Part shown: positions 48,593 through 58,286 of the stretch, piece after piece
Position numbering within the stretch: the first letter of the stretch is position 1
Layout of the letters: every line of letters starts with the position of its first letter
Assembly: GCF_016806695.1 (NCBI RefSeq)
Contig: NZ_WUED01000001.1
Coordinates: 84,445 to 148,444 of the forward strand
Direction: 5' to 3'
DNA: 64,000 bases
From: Campylobacter bilis
GTDB taxonomy: Bacteria; Campylobacterota; Campylobacteria; Campylobacterales; Campylobacteraceae
Notes under the pieces: model-generated
Database searches by the model: none
Told to the model about the DNA's origin: nothing
Seen by the model: only the letters and a program-made list of their open reading frames with translations
Translations under genes and position numbers: made by a program

Positions 48593-48695
48593 CCCTTCCC
48601 CAGATAACTGCGGCACACACTAAAATCAAATGCTCTGCTGTGTTCCCACCCTGAAGCGGTGTTTAAAAATAGTATTGCACAGGTCTAAGAAAAGG
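48593..48695 (-). ncRNA. ffs: Signal recognition particle 4.5S RNA
   Basis: The minus strand contains CAGGGTGGGAACACAGCAG, the universal Ffh-binding domain IV loop (CAGG..GGAA..AGCAG). The transcript ends pair completely: 5' CCUUUUCUUAGA with 3' UCUGGGGAAGGG, 12 pairs including G-U. After the 3' arm comes a U-run as terminator. A perfect extended -10 (TGGTATAAT) lies just upstream. Length about 103 nt is right for a small bacterial SRP RNA. Confidence 0.93.
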
Positions 48696-48702
48696 CATAA
48701 AA

Positions 48703-48708
48703 ATTATA
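48703..48708 (-). promoter_or_regulatory. Extended -10 promoter of ffs
   Basis: TATAAT preceded by TGG, seven bases before the inferred 5' end of the SRP RNA. Confidence 0.75.
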
Positions 48709-48889
48709 CCATACTATACTTAAAAAGCCTTGAGTTATAAAATTAAACATAAGTGTATAAAGAAGTAACAAATTAATAATATTTTTTATAAATTTTTCAT
48801 ATTAGCTTACAAAATTATTATTATTTCATTTTCTAAAAAGTAAGATTATAAAATAGAGTAATTATTATTACAAAAAAAGGATAAGATGT

Positions 48890-49123
48890 ATGAAAGTTAA
48901 ATGGAGTAAAAAATTCAGCATTAATCATATGCATTTAAACACAGAAGTTAATAATTTCAAAACCATTATTTTTAAAAAAATACCTTATATAAACATATGT
49001 CTTCAAAAACTCATTTGTAAATTAAAACATAACATAAAATTAATAAAAAGTAAGATAACATTTAAAACTTTAAACCATATTTTTAAAAACAATTACTCTA
49101 TTTATAAAAAGAGCAATAAATAA
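48890..49123 (+). CDS. Short ORF, possible remnant of a hemerythrin-like gene
   Basis: A 77-residue, very basic ORF with an AAAGGAT ribosome site. Its first 20 residues, MKVKWSKKFSINHMHLNTEV, resemble the start of bacteriohemerythrins (KW...FSIN...LD), but the expected His/Glu metal ligands are absent afterwards and the rest is Lys/Ile/Asn-rich without a known pattern. The stop overlaps the next start (TAATG), so it is probably still translated. C. jejuni has an iron-binding hemerythrin at this place (Cj0045c, from memory). Low confidence in function. Confidence 0.4.
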   Translation: MKVKWSKKFSINHMHLNTEVNNFKTIIFKKIPYINICLQKLICKLKHNIKLIKSKITFKTLNHIFKNNYSIYKKSNK

Positions 49124-50889
49124 TGAATTTTCAAACCAAAACTTTAGAAACTTTTAATCCTTTTGAAAGTCTTAAAAACGAGCAAAAAAATACAGATAAA
49201 ATACTTGATTTTAGAGTTATTGATTTTAAACTTCTTTGTTCTAACACACAAAAAACAAAAACTTATGAAAGAAAAGATTTTAATCTATTTTATGATGATA
49301 ATTTTTTCGTAAAAAACTATAATACCATGGTACATAAATTCATCATAGAAATTTATCCAAAAACTCACCAAGAAGCCTTTATAATCGAACTTAAACCTAA
49401 TGCTAATTTAACCTATTTAAAAGCTCATGTTATTTTTATGGATGATTTTCAATATTATTCTAGTTTAAAATTCGATATTTTGCAAAATATTTATAAAACC
49501 ATGATCAAGCAAAAATTCTTAATTTTAAGGCTTAATAAAAAACTATTTAAAAAAATTGATGATGTGATTTTATCTTTACAAAAAAAGCAAAGGATAAAAA
49601 CAATTGAACTCGTTATTGCTAAAGGGGTAAATAAAATCGAACATAAAAAAAGAGATGAAATCATTTATCATAACAATATCGAAGGAAGATATACCGGCAA
49701 AAATATAAACTATAGTAAAACAAATTATCGCAAAGCTGTTAAAAAAAACGAACTACTTTTTGAGTATGTTTATAAAATTCTTGGAAAAGAAGGACGCAAT
49801 CTAAGAGGTGAAATGCTTCACATAAATCCTATTAACTTCATCGAAAATCCTCTTATTATAAAAGATGAAAGCATTTATAGCCAGCAGTTAGAAGATAGGA
49901 TTCAATATTTTAGTGCAAATTATGGATTTTTAAACAAAGATCATATAGGTTTTAGCGTTATTAATGATTTTAATTTATTACAAAAAGATTCTTTAAAAGA
50001 TCCTAATGATACCCTAGAATCTGTAAACATACAAGTTTCAAATATTAAAGTCAATGGCAATATTGGCCTAACGCGAGTTTATGCAAAAAATATCAATATA
50101 AGAGGCTTCACAGATGAAAAAAGTGAAATTTTTGCAGAAAATGTTTTTATTAAAACGCATAAAGGTAATTTACAAGCTGATACTGCATATATAAAAAATT
50201 TAGAAAATGGGAATGTTATAGCCAAAAACGTTTTTGTAGAAAACTGTAGGGGCGCAAAAATACAAGCAGAAAATATTTATATTTGCAATTTATTAAACGA
50301 TAATATTTTATATCCTAGAAAAAACCTCATCATAGCAAATAATTTAAAATTTAAAAATACTATTAACATCTCTCCATTATTACCTATAGAAGAAGGAACA
50401 GATAAAGAATATAATGATATTAAAAATTTATGCCTTAAAGTCAAAAATAAACTTTATAAAACCATCAATAAAATGCACAATTATTATGATTATTTAATTA
50501 AAAATCAAATCAAAATTATCCAATTTCAAAAAATCAAAAACCCCAATATCATAGACAAATACAATCAACTCAATGCCTCGTATAAAAGATTTATCAAACT
50601 CAAACATCAAGTTAATACTAAATTAATTCTCTTAGATGAAATAATTTATAATGTCAAAATTTACATTAAAACTAAAAAAATCGGCAAAGATAATTTTTTA
50701 AAATTTTACCCTAAAACCAATACCAAAATAGGTCTAAGCTATAATCTCACCTCTAAAGATTATGAAAAAGTTTTTTACCTTCATAAAGAACAACAAGCAA
50801 ATTACATCAAATGCAGCCATGATTATAATGAAAAAGAAATCAAAGCGATCAAGGCTCTTTTTAAAAAACTACAAAAAGATAATTTCTAA
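49123..50889 (+). CDS. FapA/DUF342-like protein
   Basis: A 588-residue protein with an N-terminal alpha/beta region and a central beta-helix-like region (about residues 300-420) with repeated short strands: VSNIKVNGNIGLTRVYAKNI, EIFAENVFIKTHKGNLQADT, NGNVIAKNVFVENCRGAKIQ. The C-terminal third is helical and charged. This matches the FapA/DUF342 'flagellar assembly protein A' family. It is convergent with flgE with one base between. Its function in Campylobacter is not established. Confidence 0.7.
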   Translation: MNFQTKTLETFNPFESLKNEQKNTDKILDFRVIDFKLLCSNTQKTKTYERKDFNLFYDDNFFVKNYNTMVHKFIIEIYPKTHQEAFIIELKPNANLTYLKAHVIFMDDFQYYSSLKFDILQNIYKTMIKQKFLILRLNKKLFKKIDDVILSLQKKQRIKTIELVIAKGVNKIEHKKRDEIIYHNNIEGRYTGKNINYSKTNYRKAVKKNELLFEYVYKILGKEGRNLRGEMLHINPINFIENPLIIKDESIYSQQLEDRIQYFSANYGFLNKDHIGFSVINDFNLLQKDSLKDPNDTLESVNIQVSNIKVNGNIGLTRVYAKNINIRGFTDEKSEIFAENVFIKTHKGNLQADTAYIKNLENGNVIAKNVFVENCRGAKIQAENIYICNLLNDNILYPRKNLIIANNLKFKNTINISPLLPIEEGTDKEYNDIKNLCLKVKNKLYKTINKMHNYYDYLIKNQIKIIQFQKIKNPNIIDKYNQLNASYKRFIKLKHQVNTKLILLDEIIYNVKIYIKTKKIGKDNFLKFYPKTNTKIGLSYNLTSKDYEKVFYLHKEQQANYIKCSHDYNEKEIKAIKALFKKLQKDNF

Positions 50890-50890
50890 A

Positions 50891-52528
50891 CTATCTTTTC
50901 ATATTAATAGCTTTTTGTATCATTTGATCACTTGTAGTGATGCTTTTTGAATTAGCATCAAATGCTTTTTGTGTAACTATAAGGTTTGAAAGCTCCACAG
51001 CTAAATCGACATTAGACTGCTCTAAATAGCCACCTTTAAACTGTGCTGTATTAATCACTTTTCCATCTTTGAAAATAAAATTAGCATCACCACTATTTGC
51101 CGTTGAAGCAAATATATTATCACCCATAGCAGCAAGGCCTTGTTCGTTTATAAAATTATACAAAGCAAGTTTGCCCACTATAACATTTCTACCATTGCTA
51201 AATTGTGCGACTATACTCCCATCATCTGCTATATGATATTGACTAAAAAAGCCTTCAGCCACCCCATCTTGTTTTGTAACTATATTGTTTGCAAATCCCT
51301 CTTTAACATAAATCCCATTATAACCTGATCCAGGTTTATTAGCATCATAAACGCTGCCTAAGTCTATATTGATTTTCCCACCATTTGGGTTTGTAATACT
51401 TGTAATATTATTTTCAAGCAAAGCACCTTGTTCATTAAAAACCACACTTCCTTCACTAGCACTACCTATAGCATTTCCATTAAAATCATAAATTTGCGCA
51501 ATGGCTTTATATTGTATATTATCACCCTCTTGAGGTAAAATTCTTTCTAGCGTGATTCTAAGAGTACTTTTGCTTCCATCAGCATTATAAATAGCTGATT
51601 CTAAAATGTCTTTATTGGCTTTTTGCTGCTCTGTTGCAATTTGCACTGTATCAAGCTTGATACTTGCTTGATCTAAACCTTTTAAATCAAGTTCATTGCT
51701 TTTAAAATTTAAATTTTCATCTAAAGTCGTTTCAAAATCAATTTTAACTCCATTCCCATCTACAAAATTCAAAACTATCCTATCGCCAGCCTTAGCACTA
51801 AATACTTCTTCTTTGCTTACACTACCACTAACTATATATTTTCCATCTGCGGTTTTTGTAATATTAAATTTATTAGGATCAAGATCTAAGGTAAGCACTT
51901 CAGTTTTTGTATTAGTGCTTAAACTTCCACTCCATTTGACATTTTGGGTTACTTGAGGGGCTAAATACATATTAAGAGGGACTTTAATAGCACCTTGTGA
52001 GGCAGCTGTTCCCATACTAAAAGGATCATTTGAATTTACAGTAAAACCACTATTTACAGAAACTCCTGTATTAAGATAATCCCCCATAAGCCCTGCAACC
52101 CTATCACTATAATTTATTCCTGTAAAAGCAGGGTTCATAGTCCCTAAAACAAAATTTCCATAAGAATCGACTAAAAATCCTTCAGCATCTCTTCTAAAAG
52201 CTCCATTTCTAGTATAATAAGCATTACCATCAGCACCTAAAACACCAAAAAACCCTTTTCCTTGTAAAGCCACATCAAATTCACCCTCACTAGCAACAGC
52301 AGATCCTTGCTCAAAAACAAGCTGAGAAGAAGCCACACCACTGCCATATCCACCTTGTGCAGGATTTGTTGATTGCGTGGTTACTGTAGTATAAAAAATA
52401 TCCTTAAATTGTGCATCAGAATATTTAAATCCTGTAGTATTTACATTTGCAATATTATTAGCACTCACATCAATACCAAAACTAGTGCTTTTAGCCCCCA
52501 AAACCCCGTTATAAAATGAATTCATCAT
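50891..52528 (-). CDS. flgE: Flagellar hook protein FlgE
   Basis: A 545-residue axial protein with the rod/hook N-terminal motif SFYNGVLGAKSTSFGIDVSANNIANVNTTGFK (short: GIDVSANNIANVNTTGFK) and C-terminal SNVDLAVELSNLIVTQKAFDANSKSI (short: VELSNLIVTQKAFDANS). Matches the length of the C. jejuni hook-type protein encoded beside flgD. Secreted through the flagellar type III system. It follows flgD by three bases. Confidence 0.93.
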   Translation of the reverse strand: MMNSFYNGVLGAKSTSFGIDVSANNIANVNTTGFKYSDAQFKDIFYTTVTTQSTNPAQGGYGSGVASSQLVFEQGSAVASEGEFDVALQGKGFFGVLGADGNAYYTRNGAFRRDAEGFLVDSYGNFVLGTMNPAFTGINYSDRVAGLMGDYLNTGVSVNSGFTVNSNDPFSMGTAASQGAIKVPLNMYLAPQVTQNVKWSGSLSTNTKTEVLTLDLDPNKFNITKTADGKYIVSGSVSKEEVFSAKAGDRIVLNFVDGNGVKIDFETTLDENLNFKSNELDLKGLDQASIKLDTVQIATEQQKANKDILESAIYNADGSKSTLRITLERILPQEGDNIQYKAIAQIYDFNGNAIGSASEGSVVFNEQGALLENNITSITNPNGGKINIDLGSVYDANKPGSGYNGIYVKEGFANNIVTKQDGVAEGFFSQYHIADDGSIVAQFSNGRNVIVGKLALYNFINEQGLAAMGDNIFASTANSGDANFIFKDGKVINTAQFKGGYLEQSNVDLAVELSNLIVTQKAFDANSKSITTSDQMIQKAINMKR

Positions 52529-52531
52529 GAT

Positions 52532-53395
52532 CTAGGCCTTTTCTTCTTTGCTCTCATCTTCTGTTTTATTCTCATCTTGTGCAGACTCAGAATCTCCTGC
52601 ATTTAAATCACCGTTTGAAACACTTCCACTAGGAAAAGAAGAACTACTAGATTTATACTCAGTTATCTCTTTAATCGCATCAAAAGGAACTTGTTGCCCC
52701 GCCATTTTTGCATAAGCAACCCCATTTTCAAAAACAACCCCTTCAATAGGATAAGTACCATAATTTGCAGTGATCTTTTCACCATTTTTATTATTATAAA
52801 CCATCTTAACACTATATTCACCATCTCCTGCATAAACCCCATCATTATTCCTTCCTGGCCATTCCATGGTAAATAAACCTTTTGAAATAGATTTAGCATC
52901 ACTTTTTTCGCTAAAAACAAGCTTATTATTACTATCATAAATCTCTAGAGTAACTCCATTTTCATCTGAGTCTTCTGGTAAATACATTTTAAGTGCAATA
53001 AGCTCATCTGATCCTGTGAGTTTGATAGTATTATTTGTAACTGTTGCCATTTTTCCAATAGCGGCTAAAGCCGAAGTACTCATACTTGTAGTAAAAGAAT
53101 CTGAAAGTTTTTGCATAGTTTCAACCATCTTTTGCATAGTAGTATTAGTATTTTGCTGCATTTCAAGTGCACTAAGTTGAGAGGTTTGAGTTAACATTTT
53201 ATCACTATCCATTGGATCTGTTGGATCTTGGTGTTGAAGCTCTATTAAAAGAAGTTTTAAAAACGCATCTTTATCTAAAGTAGCATTAGGATTACTCACT
53301 ATTGTAGATGTATTGCCACTTTCTCTTAGTGTATTAGAAGAATTAGGATTGACACTTGCGTTAAAATTATCTAAATTCCAATCTGATGATATCAT
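52532..53395 (-). CDS. flgD: Hook capping protein FlgD
   Basis: A 287-residue hook cap. The conserved N-terminal DKDAFLKLLLIELQHQDPTDPMDSDKML (short: FLKLLLIELQHQDPTDPMDS) is followed by a FLG-Ig/Tudor-like core (YSVKMVYNNKNGEK, YPIEGVVFENGVAY). The last 40 residues are Ser/Asp/Glu-rich. It is required for polymerisation of FlgE encoded downstream. Confidence 0.93.
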   Translation of the reverse strand: MISSDWNLDNFNASVNPNSSNTLRESGNTSTIVSNPNATLDKDAFLKLLLIELQHQDPTDPMDSDKMLTQTSQLSALEMQQNTNTTMQKMVETMQKLSDSFTTSMSTSALAAIGKMATVTNNTIKLTGSDELIALKMYLPEDSDENGVTLEIYDSNNKLVFSEKSDAKSISKGLFTMEWPGRNNDGVYAGDGEYSVKMVYNNKNGEKITANYGTYPIEGVVFENGVAYAKMAGQQVPFDAIKEITEYKSSSSSFPSGSVSNGDLNAGDSESAQDENKTEDESKEEKA

Positions 53396-53452
53396 TATAA
53401 ACTCCTTTTTTACTCTATTATATTTTATAGTTAAAGCAATAAGTATTCCAAC

Positions 53453-55315
53453 TTAGAAATACTTTGCTAAAACAAGCTCTAGATTAATTTTTTCTCCCTC
53501 ACTCTTTCCTTCTAAAATATCCTTAAAACCGGTGCTACTGCGATTTTTTCCTTGATTTTGGTTTTGCTCTTTTTTCCCCTGATCGCTAAAATTCATTTCA
53601 AGACCTGTAAATCCCATATTAACAAGAGAATTTTTAAATTCTACTTGATGTTGCATGAACAAATTCATTGCATTAGTATTAGAATTAAAATTGATATGAA
53701 GATTATTTCCCCTTTGGATTAGAGTTACTTCCACTTCACCAAGGTTATTAGGATTTAATTTGATATTGAGTTTTGTAATTGGGGTCTTATAATCATCTAA
53801 TGCTTCTTTTAAATCTTGAGAAAAGTATTGTAAAGTTTCTTTAGGACTAAGATTTCGCGTGCTATTTTGCGTAACTTTATTTAAATCTTTCACTAAAGAA
53901 TTTAAATCATCTAAATTATTCTCGTGCGTGTTTTGACTAGGTGTTTTTACCTGTTCTTTGATCACAGTTTCTTTACTGCTATCATTATCAATTTCTTTTT
54001 GCATCATTTGAGTTTTATTATAATTTTCACCTTGGACTTGGTTTAAATTTTCAACATTTATTTTTTGCTCTAAAGAAGAAGACTTTGTATCTTTCATCTC
54101 TTTGGCATTAGTTTTTATATCTTTAATTAAAGTAAAATCTTTTTGTGTTAAATTTGAATTTTGGGAATCTTTAAGGATTTCTTTATTTGACTTTATATTA
54201 AGATTTACATCCTGTTTATAATCTTTTAAATTTTTATTTTGTTCTTTTACAGGATCTTGATTTAACTTATTCTCCTGAACTTTATTTGTTTCTTTAATAA
54301 AATTTTTATTTTCTTTATCTTCTTTATTTAAAACTTTAAAATTTGGTAAATCTTGACTTGAAATATCCTCTTTTACACTCTTAGTTAATAATTTTTCCTG
54401 TTGTACATTTTCTGTAATTAAATGTCTAGTTTTACTATCTTTACTTGCATGATTTGATTTTTTATCATCTATTTTAATACTCTCATTTAATGATTTTTTA
54501 TCCTTTTTTATCTCTATTGCATTTTGTACTTTTACCTTATCAATCTTTTCATTTTTATTTTCTTTAGATAAAAGCATAGAATCTAAATTTTTTAAAGTTT
54601 GAGAAAGTAAAGAAGGACTAAAATCCTTAGGCTGAGAATAAGATTTTTGCTTTAAAAGATGTGAAGAATCTTGTAATTGCTGATTTAATTTTTTGCTTAA
54701 ATCAGCAATTTTATCATTAATAAGCTGTTTAAAAATACTATCTATACTGCCTTTAAAAAAATCAGCCTTATCCAAGTTAGGAAAAGTACTCTTAAGATCA
54801 AGAAGACGATCTATTTTAATATCTTTTACATTTAAACCTAAATCTTTTGCAATATCTAAAAGTTCATTAAGATTAGATGCACCTTTTAAAGCATCAAAAT
54901 TAGCCTCTGTTTTTACAAACTCAGGAAACTGATTGCTCAAATTTCCTAATTTAATATCTTTTGTAGGTGCTTTTAATTTATCTAATAAAGAAAGAATTTG
55001 CATCAAAGGAGCTGATTGAAAAATGCTTATTTTATCACTTTCATCAAAAACTCCTTTCTCAAGTCTACTCATGGCTTCGTTAACAATTTCTTTTTGATCA
55101 ATTTTCATGCGATCAGGTAAAAATTCATTAGTTTGTTCAAGGGAACGAAGTAAAGAATTTAAAAAACTCTCTGTGTTATCTTGAGTACAATTTTTACTGT
55201 CGTTAGCTTGATGTTCTTTATTTTCACCTGCCTTACCCAAAAGACTCCCTTTAATAGAAATCTTAGAGGATTTAAGATGTAAAATCTCATGTTGCGAAGA
55301 TAAATTCGACATCAT
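53453..55315 (-). CDS. fliK: Hook-length control protein FliK
   Basis: A 620-residue protein with a long hydrophilic Lys/Asn/Gln-rich N-terminal and middle part and a C-terminal flg_hook domain (LNIKLNPNNLGEVEVTLIQRGN, MQHQVEFKNSLVNMGF), the FliK type III specificity-switch domain. Two ATG codons in tandem follow AAGGAAAA; either may start. It lies between a small gene and flgD, under the sigma-54 promoter. Confidence 0.88.
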   Translation of the reverse strand: MMSNLSSQHEILHLKSSKISIKGSLLGKAGENKEHQANDSKNCTQDNTESFLNSLLRSLEQTNEFLPDRMKIDQKEIVNEAMSRLEKGVFDESDKISIFQSAPLMQILSLLDKLKAPTKDIKLGNLSNQFPEFVKTEANFDALKGASNLNELLDIAKDLGLNVKDIKIDRLLDLKSTFPNLDKADFFKGSIDSIFKQLINDKIADLSKKLNQQLQDSSHLLKQKSYSQPKDFSPSLLSQTLKNLDSMLLSKENKNEKIDKVKVQNAIEIKKDKKSLNESIKIDDKKSNHASKDSKTRHLITENVQQEKLLTKSVKEDISSQDLPNFKVLNKEDKENKNFIKETNKVQENKLNQDPVKEQNKNLKDYKQDVNLNIKSNKEILKDSQNSNLTQKDFTLIKDIKTNAKEMKDTKSSSLEQKINVENLNQVQGENYNKTQMMQKEIDNDSSKETVIKEQVKTPSQNTHENNLDDLNSLVKDLNKVTQNSTRNLSPKETLQYFSQDLKEALDDYKTPITKLNIKLNPNNLGEVEVTLIQRGNNLHINFNSNTNAMNLFMQHQVEFKNSLVNMGFTGLEMNFSDQGKKEQNQNQGKNRSSTGFKDILEGKSEGEKINLELVLAKYF

Positions 55316-55327
55316 TTTTCCTTAAAA

Positions 55328-55651
55328 TTATTTTAAAAAATTGCCTGCCATTAGCTTAGGAAACTGTTCTTTTAAATAAGAATTTCCATAAACTTTAATC
55401 ATTTTATCTTTATTTAAAACAATTAAAATATTTAATAATTCCTCTAGATTTTTGGCCTTCAAAATTTTTTCTAAATTTTCTTCATTTTCTAAAATTTCTG
55501 TAAGCTCGCTTGAAATTCTTGCCATTTTTTCACTTTTATTAGATTTTAAAATTTCTAAAAGATTTAAAACTTGAAATAAAAATTCATTTTTTCTCTCAAA
55601 CGCACAGTTTTTAAATTCGATAAAGAGATCTTCATTTAATGGTTTTGACAT
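55328..55651 (-). CDS. Small hypothetical protein of the hook operon (Cj0040-like)
   Basis: A 107-residue, helix-rich, acidic protein with no recognised domain. It is the first gene behind the sigma-54 promoter, with a strong AGGAGG ribosome site, and is followed by fliK after 12 bases. A flagellar role (chaperone-like) is inferred only from position. Confidence 0.72.
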   Translation of the reverse strand: MSKPLNEDLFIEFKNCAFERKNEFLFQVLNLLEILKSNKSEKMARISSELTEILENEENLEKILKAKNLEELLNILIVLNKDKMIKVYGNSYLKEQFPKLMAGNFLK

Positions 55652-55678
55652 TTTAGCCTCCTTGAGTTTAAGACTTCA

Positions 55679-55696
55679 AAGCAAGAAATGTTCCAA
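55679..55696 (-). promoter_or_regulatory. Sigma-54 promoter of the fliK-flgD-flgE operon
   Basis: The minus strand reads TTGGAACATTTCTTGCTT: TGGAAC, five bases, TTGC, an exact -24/-12 element. It is 28 bases upstream of the first gene. Hook genes of Campylobacter belong to the RpoN/FlgR class. Confidence 0.9.
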
Positions 55697-55730
55697 GTTT
55701 TGATAATTTGTAGTTTAAGCTAAATTTTTA

Positions 55731-55736
55731 TATAAT
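55731..55736 (+). promoter_or_regulatory. -10 box of typA
   Basis: TATAAT in a T-rich context, 35 bases before the TTG start of typA; divergent to the sigma-54 promoter. Confidence 0.55.
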
Positions 55737-55770
55737 CTACACTTTTAAAAATTCAGCTTTGGAGAAAAAT

Positions 55771-57579
55771 TTGGAAAATATTAGAAACATTGCAGTCATA
55801 GCCCACGTTGATCATGGCAAAACCACTATGGTAGATGAATTATTAAAACAATCAGGCACCTTTAATGAAAGAGAACAGATTTCAGAACGCGTTATGGATA
55901 GCAATGATATAGAAAAAGAACGCGGCATTACTATACTTTCAAAAAACACAGCTATCAACTATAAAGGAACAAAAATCAATATCATAGACACTCCAGGGCA
56001 TGCTGATTTTGGGGGAGAAGTAGAACGCGTTTTAAAAATGATTGATGGCGTTTTACTTTTAGTAGATGCACAAGAAGGCGTTATGCCACAAACTAAATTC
56101 GTGGTAAAAAAAGCCTTATCTTTAGGACTTAAACCTATAGTTGTGATCAATAAAATAGACAAAGCAGCTGCAGATCCTGAAAGAGTGATTAATGAGATCT
56201 TTGATCTTTTCGTAGCCCTTGATGCTAATGATGAACAACTAGACTTTGCTATTGTCTATGCTGCAGCTAAAAATGGCTATGCTAAACTTGATCTTAATGA
56301 TAAAAGCGACAATATGGAGCCCCTTTTTAAAACCATACTTGAAAGAGTCCCTGCACCAAGTGGTACTAATGACAATCCTTTGCAACTTCAAGTTTTCACC
56401 TTAGGATACGATAATTTTGTCGGCAAAATAGGAATTGCAAGAATTTTTAATGGCATTGTAAAGAAAAATCAAAATGTCATGCTTGCAAAAGCTGATGGTA
56501 CTAAAGTAAATGGTAGAATTTCTAAACTTATAGGTTTCATGGGTTTAGAAAAAATGGATATTGAAGAAGCCAAAAGCGGCGATATTATAGCTATAGCTGG
56601 ATTTGAGGCTTTAGATGTGGGTGATAGTATTGTAGATCCAAACCAACCTATGCCACTTGATCCTTTACGCATAGAAGAACCTACCTTAAGCATAGTTTTT
56701 TCTGTCAATGATGGACCTTTAGCAGGAACAGAAGGAAAGCATGTCACTTCAAATAAAATTGCTGAACGTTTAGAAGCTGAAATGAAAACTAATATCGCGA
56801 TGAAATATGAAAGTACAGCAGAAGGTAAATTTAAAGTAAGTGGTAGAGGGGAGCTTCAAATCACTATTTTAGCTGAAAACATGCGTAGAGAAGGTTTTGA
56901 ATTTTGTATGGGAAGGCCAGAAGTTATAGTAAAAGTAGAAAATGGAGTCAAAACAGAGCCTTTTGAACATTTAGTCATTGATGTACCAGAAGAATTTAGT
57001 GGTGCAGTGATAGAAAAATTAGGAAAAAGAAAAGCCGAAATGAAAACCATGGCACCAACAGGCGATGGCCAAACAAGATTGGAATTTGAAATTCCAGCAC
57101 GAGGACTCATAGGCTTTAGAAGCCAGTTTTTAACTGATACTAAGGGTGAAGGCGTGATGAATCATAGCTTTTTAGAATTTAGACCCTTTAGTGGTGCGGT
57201 AGAAAAACGCAATAATGGGGCTTTAATTTCTATGGAAAATGGAGTGGCTTTAGGATATTCTTTATTTAATCTCCAAGATCGTGGAGTGCTTTTCATAGAA
57301 CCTCAAACTAAAGTTTACACAGGTATGATTATAGGCGAACACTCACGCCCTAATGACTTAGATGTCAATCCTATTAAAGGGAAAAATCTCACCAATGTAA
57401 GAGCAAGCGGAAGCGATGATGCTATCAAACTCATCCCACCTAGAAAACTTAGCCTTGAAAGGGCTTTAGAATGGATAGAAGAAGACGAGCTTGTAGAAGT
57501 AACGCCTATAAATGTACGCGTACGCAAACGCTACCTTGATCCAACCCAAAGAAAAAGAATGGAAAAAACAAAATCTTAA
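55771..57579 (+). CDS. typA: Translational GTPase TypA/BipA
   Basis: A 602-residue ribosome-associated GTPase. I start at TTG 55771 (product [19 protein letters not shown]), six bases after GGAG, not the upstream TTG 55759 that overlaps this site. G1 [10 protein letters not shown]2/G3 ERGITIL and [17 protein letters not shown]4 NKID are present; EF-G-like domains III and V and a unique C-terminal domain follow. It acts in 50S biogenesis under stress. Confidence 0.96.
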   Translation: MENIRNIAVIAHVDHGKTTMVDELLKQSGTFNEREQISERVMDSNDIEKERGITILSKNTAINYKGTKINIIDTPGHADFGGEVERVLKMIDGVLLLVDAQEGVMPQTKFVVKKALSLGLKPIVVINKIDKAAADPERVINEIFDLFVALDANDEQLDFAIVYAAAKNGYAKLDLNDKSDNMEPLFKTILERVPAPSGTNDNPLQLQVFTLGYDNFVGKIGIARIFNGIVKKNQNVMLAKADGTKVNGRISKLIGFMGLEKMDIEEAKSGDIIAIAGFEALDVGDSIVDPNQPMPLDPLRIEEPTLSIVFSVNDGPLAGTEGKHVTSNKIAERLEAEMKTNIAMKYESTAEGKFKVSGRGELQITILAENMRREGFEFCMGRPEVIVKVENGVKTEPFEHLVIDVPEEFSGAVIEKLGKRKAEMKTMAPTGDGQTRLEFEIPARGLIGFRSQFLTDTKGEGVMNHSFLEFRPFSGAVEKRNNGALISMENGVALGYSLFNLQDRGVLFIEPQTKVYTGMIIGEHSRPNDLDVNPIKGKNLTNVRASGSDDAIKLIPPRKLSLERALEWIEEDELVEVTPINVRVRKRYLDPTQRKRMEKTKS

Positions 57580-58223
57580 TGGATTTAAAAAGCTTAGAAA
57601 ACCAAAGACTCTATATATTCAAACGCTTAGGAATTTTAAAATTTTTAAGTATTATAGAGGCCTTACTCATAGCTTTTTTAGCCTTTGTTTTTATAAAAGA
57701 TGCCCTAATAGCTATAATTTTAGCTATTTTTGTAGGCGTTTTTTTCTTCCGTTTTACATCTAAAAAACTCAATTTTGCTAAAAAAGAATTAGAACTTAAT
57801 GCTTTAAATTTATTTTTACGCCGTTTTGGAGGAAGGTTAAAAAAAGAAAGCTTAAGCCAAGAAGATTTTTTAAAATTAGAACTTATACAAAATTTGAAAG
57901 AATTTAAAAGTCAAAATTGCTTTGATTTTAAAGATTTTAAAATTTATGATATTCAGTATTTAGATGAAAACAAAAGGCTATTTTGTGGAATTTTGCTTGA
58001 AATTTTAAAAGCAAATAAAAATATCAAATTCGAAGATCAAGAACAAATTTATATCAAAGTCCAAAACAAAAATTTCACTCTTGATCATATCTTTTCTAAA
58101 CAAAACTACTATCTTATAGCCACTTTAAGCAATCCTTTTTTTATCGATTTAAAAAAGGATCTTGCAAATAATTTCACAATCTTAGAACACAATTTAAATT
58201 CCATAAAAAATAAATTCTTCTAA
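57579..58223 (+). CDS. Hypothetical membrane protein downstream of typA
   Basis: A 214-residue protein; two adjacent membrane helices (about 21-60: FLSIIEALLIAFLAFVFIKD, then AIILAIFVGVFFFRF) and a soluble C-terminal domain rich in Lys, Phe and Asp. The start overlaps typA stop (TAATG). Related to Cj0038c-type proteins by position; the family is unknown to me. Some resemblance to DUF3137 galanin-like proteins is possible but not shown. Confidence 0.75.
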   Translation: MDLKSLENQRLYIFKRLGILKFLSIIEALLIAFLAFVFIKDALIAIILAIFVGVFFFRFTSKKLNFAKKELELNALNLFLRRFGGRLKKESLSQEDFLKLELIQNLKEFKSQNCFDFKDFKIYDIQYLDENKRLFCGILLEILKANKNIKFEDQEQIYIKVQNKNFTLDHIFSKQNYYLIATLSNPFFIDLKKDLANNFTILEHNLNSIKNKFF

Positions 58224-58286
58224 ACCTTAAAAATCAATTAAATGCTTTCTTAACCCATGTTTTAAAAGCTATAAAAATCAAGGCTT

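Noticed and set aside
52663..52938. 91-residue ORF overlapping flgD on the same strand in another frame
   Set aside because: It lies wholly within flgD, has a biased composition rich in Met/Ile/Lys and no ribosome site.
57512..57763. 83-residue ORF across the typA end and the following gene
   Set aside because: Shifted-frame reading of both genes; both real genes are in good frame and coupled.
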